DNA of 64,000 bases from Pleomorphomonas sp. (GCA_029976075.1 JARKNW010000020.1:1-64000); one strand, 5' to 3'. Positions 44,551 to 53,117 are shown, counted from the stretch's first letter. Notes: generated by a model from the sequence alone, not told the origin. Translations and numbers: made by a program.

Positions 44551-45585
44551 TCAGTCGAAGACGATCTGCGTCTTGATGACGTGAGCGGGCGCCTTGGCCG
44601 CAAACTCGAAGGCCTCAACCGACTGATCGAACGAATAATACTTCGAGATCAGCGGCTTCACGTCAATCTTGCCGGACCCCAGCAGGTTGATGGCACGGGC
44701 GTAGATGTTGGCGTAGCGGAACACGTGCTCGACGCGCAGTTCCTTGGCCTGGCCCGCGACCACGTCGTAGGCGACCGGCTTGGCCGGCATGCCGACCAGC
44801 ACCGCGCAACCGCCCGGGCAGGCATAGTCAAACAGCGTGTCATAAGCCTTCAGGCTGCCGCTGGCCTCGAAGACGACATCGACACCCCAGCCACCGGTGG
44901 CTGCCTTGACGCGGGCCACTGCATCTTCCTTGGCGAGATTGATCGGCGTCAGGGCCGGATACTTTGCGGCGACGTCGAGTTTCTCCTGCTGCAGATCGAT
45001 GACGAAAACATCCGAGCAGCCCGCGGCTATGGCCGAAAGAGCCGTCATGATGCCGATCGTTCCCGAGCCGATCACGGCCGCAGTGGCGCCCGGCTGGATC
45101 CTCGCCTTGGTCGCGGCCTGCATGCCAACGGCCAGCGGCTCGACCATCGCGCCTTCGGCGAGGCTGACGTTATCGGGCAGCTTGAACGTGAGATTGGCGG
45201 GGTGCACCACTTCCGGCGCAAGGCAACCATGCACCGGCGGAGTCGCCCAGAAGCGGACGGCCGGGTCGAGGTTGTAAAGCCCCATGCGCGAGGCGCGCGA
45301 TGTCCAGTCGGGAATGCCCGGCTCCATGCACACCTTGTCGCCGACCTTGAAGGACTTGACGTTGGCGCCAACCGCCACGACGACGCCCGCGCCCTCATGG
45401 CCAAGGACCATAGGCTCCTTGACGACGAAAGGTCCGATGTTTCCATACTCATAAAAGTGAACGTCACTGCCACAGATGCCGACGTTCTTCATGGCGATCT
45501 TGACGTCGTCGGGTCCGGGTACGGTTGGCAGATCGATGTCCCGCAGACGGATCTTGCCGATCTCTTCCAGAACAAGCGCCTTCAT
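44551..45585 (-). CDS. Zinc-dependent polyol dehydrogenase (xylitol dehydrogenase/sorbitol dehydrogenase family)
   Basis: A 344-residue medium-chain dehydrogenase. Catalytic zinc ligands are in [15 protein letters not shown] (Cys), LGHEGAGVV (His, Glu) and MVEPLAVG (Glu). The NAD turn is [31 protein letters not shown] replaces the four-cysteine structural zinc loop, as in the rhizobial NAD-xylitol dehydrogenases with [12 protein letters not shown]. The start has GGAGGA upstream. It is divergent from the second dhaK operon across 461 bases. It probably oxidises xylitol or another polyol such as a tetritol stereoisomer to the ketose; the local pathway does not settle which. Confidence 0.9.
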   Translation of the reverse strand: MKALVLEEIGKIRLRDIDLPTVPGPDDVKIAMKNVGICGSDVHFYEYGNIGPFVVKEPMVLGHEGAGVVVAVGANVKSFKVGDKVCMEPGIPDWTSRASRMGLYNLDPAVRFWATPPVHGCLAPEVVHPANLTFKLPDNVSLAEGAMVEPLAVGMQAATKARIQPGATAAVIGSGTIGIMTALSAIAAGCSDVFVIDLQQEKLDVAAKYPALTPINLAKEDAVARVKAATGGWGVDVVFEASGSLKAYDTLFDYACPGGCAVLVGMPAKPVAYDVVAGQAKELRVEHVFRYANIYARAINLLGSGKIDVKPLISKYYSFDQSVEAFEFAAKAPAHVIKTQIVFD

Positions 45586-46046
45586 GTCATTTCCTCCGCC
45601 TTTGCGCGATGGCTTGATACCGCGCGGTTCGATCTTGCGTCTCGACGGGTCGCCATCGTCTGATTTCCGGATGGTTTGCCACGGGCGTCACGATCAATGA
45701 TCAATTGATAACAGGTGACTGCGATGTAAGCAAGCCAATCGCTCAGGATCCTGTGCATCTTCGAACCGTCTATGTGCGACGTGCTTGTTGTGAATATAGC
45801 GGAAATAATCGTTCAAAAACAACGAACAGAGAACGCCGAATGCCGCTGAGATGGGGCGTGTGGCGGTGTGACGCGCTTGTTGCTGCCTGTGTCGTATGGC
45901 CGAAAAGCAACATAATAGGGAGATTAAAATAACAGAATCGTGAAATTACGATTGACATGTGCCCATTCGAATGGCCCTATTGCGCTCAATCGGATCGGCG
46001 CCCTTCGGGCAGTCCGGCTACACAAGAGAAAGTGGGAGGAATTGGC
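45586..46046. promoter_or_regulatory. Divergent promoter region xylitol dehydrogenase / dhaK2
   Basis: No gene in 461 bases. It contains GTTC-N9-GAAC (45811-45827) and, nearer dhaK2, GATTGACATGTGCCC (from 45951), which shares GATTGACATGT and a trailing CCC with 30393-30406 before dhaK1. CCCTAT lies 17 bases after TTGACA and could be a weak -10. Confidence 0.4.
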
Positions 46047-47051
46047 ATGGGCAAGCCGAAGAAACTGCTCAATAACCCCGTCGAGGTTGTCACCGAGCTC
46101 ATTGACGGTCTGGTCGGCGCCTGCAGCGACGATCTTCGTCGGCTTGATGACCGCAACGCCGTTGTTCGCAAGGAGATCCCGGTCGGCAAGGTGGCTCTGC
46201 TGATTGGTGGCGGCAGCGGTCACGAGCCGATGTTCCCTGGGTTCGTGGGAGCCAACCTCGCCGATGGCGCGCCCTGTGGCGAGGTGTTCGCCGCTCCGAC
46301 GCCGGATCTCATCGTCGATACGCTGAAGGCGGTCGATCGCGGCAGAGGCGTGCTGATGGTCTACGGCAATTATGCCGGCGACAACATGAACTTCGACATT
46401 GCCGCCGAGCTTGCCGAGGAAGAAGGCGTCGTCACTCGCACCGTTCGCGTGTGGGACGACGTCGCTGCCGCACCGCTTGAGCGCATCACGGATCGTCGCG
46501 GCATCGCTGGCGATTTCTTCGTGATCAAGGTAGCTGGCGGCGCGGCCGCTGAGCTCGACGATCTTGACGAGGTTTATCGCATCGCCATCAAGGCACGCGA
46601 TAACACCCGCTCGATGGGGGTGGCCTTGGCTGCCGGCTCTATTCCGGAAACAGGCGAGCGTACCTTCGAGCTGCCGGAAGACGAAATCGAGATCGGCATG
46701 GGCGCGCATGGTGAGCCCGGCATTGCCCGTCGCAAGATAACCGAAGCCGACGCTATCGCCGAGGAGATGACCGATCGCATTCTGGCCGATCTGCCGTTCT
46801 CGGCTGGCGATGAAGTTGCTTTGCTGGTGAACAACCTTGGTGCGACGACTTGCATGGAAATGCTGATCGTCAGCCGCAAGGTGCACCAGGTGCTGAAGCA
46901 GCGGGGAATTACCGTTCACAGAACGGATGTCGGATCGTTCCTGACCTGTCAGGAAATGGCCGGCCTGTCGATCACGCTGATGAAGCTCGATGGAGAGCTC
47001 AAGCGCTACCTGGACATGCCTGCGCGTTCCTTTGCTTATTCGAGGGCCTGA
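46047..47051 (+). CDS. Dihydroxyacetone/erythrulose kinase subunit DhaK, set 2
   Basis: A 334-residue DhaK-type subunit. Signatures are LLIGGGSGHEPMFPGFVG, GNYAGDNMNFDIA and GMGAHGEPGI, where His221 should form the covalent bond with the keto group. The start has GGGAGGAA upstream; in-frame codons before it are not coding in character. It leads the operon dhaK2-dhaL2-eryH. Compared with set 1 it differs in many loop residues around the substrate site, so it probably phosphorylates a different ketotetrose or triose. In mycobacteria separate kinases of this family act on L- and D-erythrulose. Confidence 0.9.
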   Translation: MGKPKKLLNNPVEVVTELIDGLVGACSDDLRRLDDRNAVVRKEIPVGKVALLIGGGSGHEPMFPGFVGANLADGAPCGEVFAAPTPDLIVDTLKAVDRGRGVLMVYGNYAGDNMNFDIAAELAEEEGVVTRTVRVWDDVAAAPLERITDRRGIAGDFFVIKVAGGAAAELDDLDEVYRIAIKARDNTRSMGVALAAGSIPETGERTFELPEDEIEIGMGAHGEPGIARRKITEADAIAEEMTDRILADLPFSAGDEVALLVNNLGATTCMEMLIVSRKVHQVLKQRGITVHRTDVGSFLTCQEMAGLSITLMKLDGELKRYLDMPARSFAYSRA

Positions 47052-47054
47052 TTT

Positions 47055-47687
47055 ATGCACGATACCCTTACCCCGTCCCAGGCGCGCGACATGCTTACGG
47101 CGGTCGCTCGCCACCTTGTGGCCAGCGTTGATCTGCTTACCGAAGTCGATCAGGCAATCGGCGATGGCGATCACGGCATCGGCATGCGTCGCGGCTTCTC
47201 CGCCGTCGAGGAAGCGATGGCGACCACCGAGCCAGAATCGGTCGCCAAGGTGTTCAAGGCCGCTGGAACCGCCATCATGGCGAAGACCGGTGGTGCTGCA
47301 GGTGCCGTGTTCGGGACGCTGTTCCGGGCGGGCAGCGCTGCCTTCGAGGAGCGACCGGCGCTGGACGCCCAGGGGTTTGCTGGCTTCCTTGCCCGCGGCC
47401 TCGAAGGGGTGGAAAAGCGTGGCGGTGCCCAGCCCGGTCAGAAGACGATGATCGATGCGCTGGCGCCGGCAGCCACTGCTGCCGAGGCCGCCGCTGCGCG
47501 CGGTCTGGTCGAAGCCGTGCGGAGCGCCACCGACGCCGCAAAGGCCGGCGTGGAAGCGACCAAGGACATGATTGCCACCACGGGCAAGGCGAGAACGCTG
47601 GGCGAGCGTTCGCTCGGTCATCCCGATCCGGGTGCCGTCTCGATGTCCCTGATCCTTGAGTCAATGCGCGACTACATCGTCGCGTAA
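47055..47687 (+). CDS. Dihydroxyacetone/erythrulose kinase subunit DhaL, set 2
   Basis: A 210-residue ATP-binding subunit that starts 3 bases after the DhaK2 stop. VDQAIGDGDHGIGMRRG holds the Mg-nucleotide aspartates, and KTGGAAGAVFGTLFRAGS the phosphate loop. The C-terminal MSLILESMRDYIVA helix is typical. With DhaK2 it forms a complete ATP-dependent kinase. Confidence 0.9.
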   Translation: MHDTLTPSQARDMLTAVARHLVASVDLLTEVDQAIGDGDHGIGMRRGFSAVEEAMATTEPESVAKVFKAAGTAIMAKTGGAAGAVFGTLFRAGSAAFEERPALDAQGFAGFLARGLEGVEKRGGAQPGQKTMIDALAPAATAAEAAAARGLVEAVRSATDAAKAGVEATKDMIATTGKARTLGERSLGHPDPGAVSMSLILESMRDYIVA

Positions 47688-47789
47688 GGATCGATAACAG
47701 TGGTTGGCCGGCAGCATGCTGACGGTCAACCATTGCAGAAAGCGGAAGCGCGAAGGGCGAACCTTCGTTCCCGTGCGGTGGAGGCTTAG

Positions 47790-48596
47790 GTGAGCACATT
47801 CTGGATCGGCACCGGCTGGAAGATGAACAAGACGGTTGCCGAAACCCGTCGTTACGTTGCCGACCTGAAGACGCGACTGCCAAGCGAGCTCGGAAGCGAC
47901 TACGCGCTCTTCGTCATCCCCCCGTTCACAGCGCTTGCTGCTGCGCGCGAGGCGATCGGTGCAGCGCCTGTTCTGCTTGGCGCGCAGAACATGCACTGGG
48001 CCGAGGCGGGCGCCTATACGGGCGAAATATCGGCTCCGATGCTGAAGGAGTTTGAAGTCGATCTGGTCGAGCTTGGTCACTCCGAACGCCGTGAGTATTT
48101 TGGTGAGACCGATGCGACGATCAACCTGAAGGTCAAGGCCGCCTTGCGGCACGGCTTCAGGCCATTGTTGTGCGTGGGCGACAGCGCCGAGGAACGTGCG
48201 GCGGGTGCTTCGGCCGAAGCCGTGGTGCGTCAGGTCCGACTAGCCTTCGCCGGCTTGACGAAGGCAGATTTCAGCCGTTGTCTGGTGGCCTATGAGCCAA
48301 TCTGGGCGATTGGCGAGAGCGGGGTTCCGGCGAGTCCGGACGAGGCGAAGGGCGTTCATGTTGCCCTGCACGCCGCACTGAAGGAGCTTGGCGCTCCCAA
48401 GGTGCCCGTGCTTTATGGCGGCAGCGTCAATCTTGAAAACGCCGAGGCCCTGGCCTCGGAAGTGGCTATCGATGGACTGTTCGTTGGCCGGGCTGCGTGG
48501 TCGGCGGAGGGATTTGCCTCGCTGATCGCAAAGGTTATGGCTGCGCGCAAACGCGCTGGGCTAGCGCGTGCTGAGGTCATGCATGCCATCGGATAG
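47790..48596 (+). CDS. eryH: TIM-family isomerase, probable L-erythrulose 1-phosphate isomerase (EryH-like)
   Basis: A 268-residue triose-phosphate-isomerase-fold enzyme. Lys11 (GWKMN), His97 (ELGHSERR) and Glu169 (YEPIWAIG) form the catalytic set; the YGGSV phosphate loop follows. Several segments match EryH of rhizobia and Brucella rather than glycolytic TpiA as I recall them: FWIGT-WKMNKT at the N-terminus and IGESGVPAS after the catalytic Glu. EryH converts L-erythrulose 1-phosphate to D-erythrulose 4-phosphate. The start is GTG with GGTGGAGG upstream. It closes the dhaK2-dhaL2 operon. A plain triose-phosphate isomerase role is the alternative. Confidence 0.85.
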   Translation: MSTFWIGTGWKMNKTVAETRRYVADLKTRLPSELGSDYALFVIPPFTALAAAREAIGAAPVLLGAQNMHWAEAGAYTGEISAPMLKEFEVDLVELGHSERREYFGETDATINLKVKAALRHGFRPLLCVGDSAEERAAGASAEAVVRQVRLAFAGLTKADFSRCLVAYEPIWAIGESGVPASPDEAKGVHVALHAALKELGAPKVPVLYGGSVNLENAEALASEVAIDGLFVGRAAWSAEGFASLIAKVMAARKRAGLARAEVMHAIG

Positions 48597-48631
48597 GTAA
48601 GCTTCGCGCTGGCCGAACGGTAGACAAAGCA

Positions 48632-48660
48632 AGAGGCCCCGCGGGGCCTCTTCGTGTTTT
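48632..48660 (+). terminator. Terminator between eryH and deoR2
   Basis: AGAGGCCCC and GGGGCCTCT form a perfect 9-bp stem with a 2-base centre (GC; the palindrome extends through it), followed by TCGTGTTTT. It separates the convergent eryH and deoR2 genes. Confidence 0.88.
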
Positions 48661-48673
48661 ATCTACCGTATCC

Positions 48674-49477
48674 TCAGGTCTCGACGATGCTGAGTTTGAC
48701 GCCGTCCTTGAGAAGGGCATCGGCGTCCGCCTGTGCCAAACCATCATCGGTGATCACAAGATCGAACTCCGTCAGCATGGCGAGCTTGATCAACGACGTC
48801 TTGCCGAACTTGGAACTGTCGATCAGCAGGATCTTGCGGTCGGCAGCCTCCATCAGGGCCCGCTTGGTCTTCACCACCTCTTCCTGCTGATGGAAGGCGA
48901 TAAGGCCGAGGATGGTCGAGGTCGACATGAACAGGGTGTTGGCGCGCAATGAGCCGACGGCCTGTTCGCAAAGGTAACCGAAGAACGCATTGAAGCGCGC
49001 GTTGTAATGGCCGCCGAGACAAATGGTCTCGATGCCGGCGGCATCCTTGAGCGTGTCGATGATGGTCAGGCTGCTGGTGATGACCGTCAGCGGCTTGCAC
49101 TCGACAAGGTGAGCGGCAAGGTGGCTGACGGTCGTCGAGTCGTCCATAATGATGGCCTGACCAGGCTCGACAAGCTCGGCGGCGGCGCGGGCAAGGGCAT
49201 CCTTCTCGGCATCGGCAAGACGGGCCCGGTAAAGGATGGTGCTGTCGGCCAGGCTGGAAGATCGAACCGTTACGCCGCCATGGACGCGACGCACGATTCC
49301 CTGCTCCTCAAGAAGCCTCAGGTCACGGTGCACCGTCATCCGGCTGACGCCGAAATGGTCGGCCAACTCCTCGACCTGCGCCGAACCGGCCGGCAAGAGA
49401 TAATCCAGGAGGGCCTTGCGTCGTCCGGTTGGTCCGGCCGACGCTTTCACTTGCTGAAAATCATCGTTGTGCTGCAC
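48674..49477 (-). CDS. DeoR-family transcriptional regulator 2
   Basis: A 267-residue DeoR/GlpR-type regulator, a close paralogue of the one at 33988-34809; shared stretches include GSAQV-ELA-HFGVSRMTVHRDL, TICLGGHYN-RFNAFFGYLCE and LRANTLFMSTSTILG. The start is taken as GTG 49477 (MQHNDDFQQ), since GACC-GTG is conserved with the paralogue; a TTG at 49558 is the far alternative. The upstream DNA, on the same strand, is a degraded copy of the transketolase promoter and first codons. It probably senses a sugar phosphate of the tetritol route and regulates tkt, eryI and its own gene. Confidence 0.9.
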   Translation of the reverse strand: MQHNDDFQQVKASAGPTGRRKALLDYLLPAGSAQVEELADHFGVSRMTVHRDLRLLEEQGIVRRVHGGVTVRSSSLADSTILYRARLADAEKDALARAAAELVEPGQAIIMDDSTTVSHLAAHLVECKPLTVITSSLTIIDTLKDAAGIETICLGGHYNARFNAFFGYLCEQAVGSLRANTLFMSTSTILGLIAFHQQEEVVKTKRALMEAADRKILLIDSSKFGKTSLIKLAMLTEFDLVITDDGLAQADADALLKDGVKLSIVET

Positions 49478-49500
49478 GGTCTGGATCCGTCGCTGGAGAT

Positions 49501-49635
49501 TTATGCCGACGGTTCCGTCGTTGAAACGTGCATGAGGCAAAGGGCGCCATCCACACAACCAGAAGGCCTCCTGCAGCCAACGGCTATCGGGGTACTAGCA
49601 ACCTCTTCCCTGATCCATTGGGCTAGGGGGGACAT
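49501..49635 (-). pseudogene. Degraded transketolase N-terminus / 44-codon leader frame before deoR2
   Basis: The frame reads MSPLAQWIREEVASTPIA against MSTTAQWIMEKATHAPID at the start of the transketolase gene: nine identities in the first 17 residues, and clear base-by-base similarity including CAATGGATCA. After that the resemblance ends, and the frame stops 23 bases before the deoR2 GTG. The CAGGAGAG ribosome-binding site is kept. It is best explained as the remnant of a duplicated tkt start; it may now act as a short leader peptide. Confidence 0.65.
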
Positions 49636-49742
49636 CGTAGCTCTCCTGATTGAGACACTTCCTAGCGCAAAATCACAAAAATATCAATCTAACTTATCAA
49701 ACAAACACAGAATGCTTGATTTGGATGTTATGCTGTTATCTT
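49636..49742. repeat. Second copy of the tkt/eryI promoter element
   Basis: Aligns with 24751-24858 with one single-base gap and, by eye, roughly three quarters identity. Exact shared blocks include CTCTCCTG, TTGAGACA, CACAAAAATATCAA, TTATCAAAC and GTTATCTT. Orientation towards the downstream minus-strand gene is the same in both copies, so the element probably still drives deoR2 as it drives tkt. Confidence 0.75.
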
Positions 49743-49866
49743 GGCGTTTCTCCTGTCCACCAGAAAGGCACGACCGGTCGAACCACCCGCCAGAGCAACG
49801 CGAGCTGTGCCAATGGCGTGCAGAGACTGCCACCGCGATACGCTTGAGGTGAGCTGAATTCCGGGA

Positions 49867-51150
49867 CTATCTCTCGACACCCGAAAAGATCACCGCGATC
49901 TTTTCACCTGCGGCGGGCTTGGCAATAACCCCGGCAAGACCGGCGGTACCGGTTGCCGACGCAATAATATCGGTGTGCAGGTGTCCGGCATTGTGAGCAG
50001 CCGCAACCTCGGTCTCATCAACCACGACGGTGGAGCCTCCACTGGCACGGAGGCCTGCGGCAATCGCCCACCAGTCGTAGGTTTCATCGTCGAGAATGCC
50101 GTGCGCAAGGCTCATGGGCGTTGCCTCCCAAGGCCACATGAAGCGGGAGCGCATCTTCGCCGCCGTTTCGAGGTCAACGCTGTCGAGGCGCTCCCAGGCT
50201 CGGGCCAACGGTGCGCAGCCGGCCGTCTGCACAGCGAACAGCCTGGGTGTCGAGGAGAGCAGGCCGTTCATGCGGGCAAGTGCCAAGCCTTGCGCCAGCG
50301 CGCTTGCCAGCGCGCCGCCGCCCACTTGGACGAACAGCGCGTCCGGCACCGTACCGATCCGCTTGAACTCCTCGGCCATCTCGAAGGCCAGCGTGCGGCC
50401 ACCTTCGATCGCAAGCCCATTGTCGGTGCCTTGCACGCCGAAAGGGATGGCGCCCCCGGCCACTGTTTCGCGGAAACGCAGATAGCAGGGATCTCCCGCC
50501 TCACCAGCACGCCGGTCGCAGATGGTGATTTGGGCGCCCAGCTCCTTGAGCCGCGCTTTCACGGCGTCGTCGGCGTCGGGTGGAATGAACACGTCGAGCG
50601 GCCAGTCCGCGGCCCGCGCCACGACAGCGGCAGCCAATGCGGCATTGCCGCAAGATGCGATTGCCAGTCGCCGCGCCTTGAGGCTCTTGCCTGCCGGAAG
50701 GCCCGCTGCCTCGAGGACGCGCAGATAGAGCATCACGCCCATCAGGTGTCTTGCCTTATGGGAGCCGGAGACGTTGTGGGTCTCGTCCTTGACCCATAAC
50801 GGGCCTTGAAGACCGAGTGCCTGCGCAAGGTGGCGTTGCTCCGCCATCGGCGTGATGCGGAAGCCATGACCGTCAACGGCCGTCATGGCCTCGTCGAGTT
50901 CGCCGACGAGATCGACCCAGGCTGCATCCGAAAGACCGGACGATCGGGCCAGCCGGTAGGGAGAAAGCCAAGTCCGGTAGCGCAGGAAGGGATCGGTTTC
51001 GCTGCCGATTGAAGGCGATGCCGCTTCGGTCTCGACCACGAGGACGTGGTCGATATCATCATCGATCTTTCCAGCGTTCGGGCACCGAAATGCCAAATGA
51101 ACACCGGCGTCGATGTCGGCGCCGCAGCCGTGGCAACGAAACCTCACCAT
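49867..51150 (-). CDS. PLP-dependent fold-type-II enzyme with N-terminal zinc-ribbon-like motif (threonine synthase-like)
   Basis: A 427-residue enzyme of the tryptophan-synthase-beta superfamily. The N-terminus has CHGCGADID and, later, FRCPNAG, a partial zinc-ribbon as in some threonine synthases. The Schiff-base lysine is in VSGSHKARHLMGV, the asparagine loop is SCGNAALAAA, and the phosphate loop is VGGGALASALA. The start is 3 bases below the stop of the next PLP gene, so the two form an operon. Related enzymes carry out beta-replacement or elimination on serine, threonine or diamino acids; the reaction here is unknown. Confidence 0.82.
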   Translation of the reverse strand: MVRFRCHGCGADIDAGVHLAFRCPNAGKIDDDIDHVLVVETEAASPSIGSETDPFLRYRTWLSPYRLARSSGLSDAAWVDLVGELDEAMTAVDGHGFRITPMAEQRHLAQALGLQGPLWVKDETHNVSGSHKARHLMGVMLYLRVLEAAGLPAGKSLKARRLAIASCGNAALAAAVVARAADWPLDVFIPPDADDAVKARLKELGAQITICDRRAGEAGDPCYLRFRETVAGGAIPFGVQGTDNGLAIEGGRTLAFEMAEEFKRIGTVPDALFVQVGGGALASALAQGLALARMNGLLSSTPRLFAVQTAGCAPLARAWERLDSVDLETAAKMRSRFMWPWEATPMSLAHGILDDETYDWWAIAAGLRASGGSTVVVDETEVAAAHNAGHLHTDIIASATGTAGLAGVIAKPAAGEKIAVIFSGVER

Positions 51151-51153
51151 GGC

Positions 51154-52659
51154 CTAGAGACCCAGCTTCTTGGCTACGCCGCTCTTGGCATTGACCGCCC
51201 CGATCATCTCGTCCCAGGCGGGCACGAGGTCGAGGAGACCGTCCCAGTAGGACTGCTTGGCGCGCGCCTTGAAGTCCTCCAGGGCGACGCCCTGTTGCTC
51301 CACCCAGGTGAAGTAGCCGAGGTTGAACACGCGCTTGCGATCGACATGGGTCATTTCAAGAAGGTCGCTGGTCGACGCTGCGGCGAGGGAGCGTCCCCAC
51401 GTCTCGCCTGCCGCCACGGCATCGAAGCGGTTGCCGAAATCGCGCTTGATCACCTTGTCGATCTCGCTGCCATACATGGCGGCGCCATCGGTAGCCAGCG
51501 TGACGATGACGTCGTCCGGCCCCATGTCGTAGTACTTGGCGGTCTTGATGGCTGCCAGCATGTTACAAAGCGAGGACAGGCCGAGATTGGACAACTCCGC
51601 CACGAGCTTCGGGTCGATGCCCCGCCGCTCGACAAGATAATTGCGGCCAACTTCGGTGTTGAACAGCACGATCAGGCGATCGGTGTCGCTGTCGCTGACG
51701 CCGGCCACCATGTCGGTGTTCATCACGTTATGGATGTAGGGCACATGCTTGTCGCCAATGCCCTGAATGTTATGCTCGCCGAAGCCGTTCTCCAGGAGCG
51801 TCGGGCACTCGGTCGCCTCGACCACGACGATCTTGGTGCCGTGGCGCTCCTTGAGATGATCGCCAGCCGCCAGCGTGCCGCTCGATCCGGACGCCGACAC
51901 GAAGGCGGCGAGTTTCGAGCCGGGACGACTCTTGGTGATCGCCTTGAACAGCGTTTCCAGCGCCGCGCCGGTGCAGGTGCGGTGGACGAGATAGTTTCCG
52001 AACTCGCAGAACTGGTTGAAGATGATGTTGTCGGCGTCGCTGTCGAGGCGGGCGCACTCGTCGTAGATTTCCTTGACGTTGCTCTCCGAGCCGGGAGTCT
52101 TGATGACGTCGGAGCTGTCCACCACCCATTTGTCGAGCCAGTCGAAGCGCTCGCGGCTCATGTTCTCCGGCAGCACCGCCACGCCATGGCAGCCGAGGAT
52201 GCGCGAGATGGCGACGCCGCCGCGGCAATAGTTGCCGGTGGACGGCCAGACGGCCTTGTGGTGGCTGGGGTCGAACTGGCCGGTGACGAGACGCGGCACG
52301 AGGCAGCCATAGGCGGCGAGCACCTTGTGGGCGCGGATCATCGGGAAGCGATTGCCGAGTGCAAGCACGATGCGCGCCTTGACGCCGGTGAGCTCGCTTG
52401 GAAGCTCGACATGGACGGGGACGTCGGTCAGCCCACTCCGGGCGGCGTCGTTGAACCAGTGGACGCGGAACAGGTTGAGAGGATCGGCAACATCGGGATC
52501 GACATTGGTCAGGCGCTTGCGCACACCGTCGGGAATGGTGGTCGGGTCTGCCAGTTGTCCCAGCGTGGGCAGCAGCACACCCTCCTGCCCGAGACGCGCG
52601 ATGGTCCGGTCGAGAACCTGAGTGTCGACGACGTTACGCTCCAAACCTAGCCGCGCCAT
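51154..52659 (-). CDS. PLP-dependent fold-type-II enzyme, cysteine synthase/dehydratase-like, about 500 residues
   Basis: A 501-residue enzyme with the fold-II core: a lysine in DPSHHKAVWP, the asparagine loop STGNYCRGGVAISRILG and the Gly-rich phosphate loop SASGSSGTLAAG, plus a long N-terminal extension of about 110 residues and a C-terminal extension with no recognised domain. The start MARLGLERNVVD has AAGGGA upstream; an upstream in-frame extension is not protein-like. Several cysteines near the substrate side (NQFCEFGNYLVHRTCTG) stand out. It precedes, and is probably co-transcribed with, the threonine-synthase-like gene. The specific substrate cannot be told from the sequence. Confidence 0.8.
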   Translation of the reverse strand: MARLGLERNVVDTQVLDRTIARLGQEGVLLPTLGQLADPTTIPDGVRKRLTNVDPDVADPLNLFRVHWFNDAARSGLTDVPVHVELPSELTGVKARIVLALGNRFPMIRAHKVLAAYGCLVPRLVTGQFDPSHHKAVWPSTGNYCRGGVAISRILGCHGVAVLPENMSRERFDWLDKWVVDSSDVIKTPGSESNVKEIYDECARLDSDADNIIFNQFCEFGNYLVHRTCTGAALETLFKAITKSRPGSKLAAFVSASGSSGTLAAGDHLKERHGTKIVVVEATECPTLLENGFGEHNIQGIGDKHVPYIHNVMNTDMVAGVSDSDTDRLIVLFNTEVGRNYLVERRGIDPKLVAELSNLGLSSLCNMLAAIKTAKYYDMGPDDVIVTLATDGAAMYGSEIDKVIKRDFGNRFDAVAAGETWGRSLAAASTSDLLEMTHVDRKRVFNLGYFTWVEQQGVALEDFKARAKQSYWDGLLDLVPAWDEMIGAVNAKSGVAKKLGL

Positions 52660-53117
52660 GTTGTGTGTTCCCTTGCTATTCTTCGTGCGTGTCGACGCGC
52701 TCCACGTGGAAGCGCGCTTGCTTGTTCCGTCTGCGCGGTGAATGCGTGACCACCGCAATGTATCGTCGCCCATCATCATCCATGTCAGCCGACGGCGACA
52801 TGGGCGGCGGACGACCTGCAAACATGATCAGGCAAGGTGTGCCTGCCTGGGCGGAAGATTACCCGGTTCCGCCAACAGCGACTTGATTTGCCGCAAGCCC
52901 CACTAGGCCGAGCATCGAGCAAGAGCGACGCCCGAATTGAGAAAAGCTCATGACGCTGCTCAGCATAAGTCCGGCATGGATAGGATGGAACCGACGTCGG
53001 TGCAACGGAGTACGATGTGTTCCGGATGGGCTCCCTTGGTAGGTGCCCGAACACCATTCGACCCGAGCAGTCACGGAAGCCGACCGGCGCTGTTGGTGCG
53101 AGCGCGATTTGTCCTGC
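52660..53117. other. Gap between the PLP operon and the aldo/keto reductase gene
   Basis: About 460 bases holding the PLP operon promoter. Short open frames on both strands lack domains and good ribosome-binding sites. No repeat or terminator stands out. Confidence 0.4.

Noticed and set aside
24755..49477. A bacterial microcompartment locus for polyol breakdown
   Set aside because: No shell-protein genes and no encapsulation-type enzymes are present.
51046..52650. A 534-codon plus-strand open frame opposite the PLP enzyme
   Set aside because: It is His/Asp/Gly-rich without any motif; the minus-strand frame has the full PLP-enzyme core.
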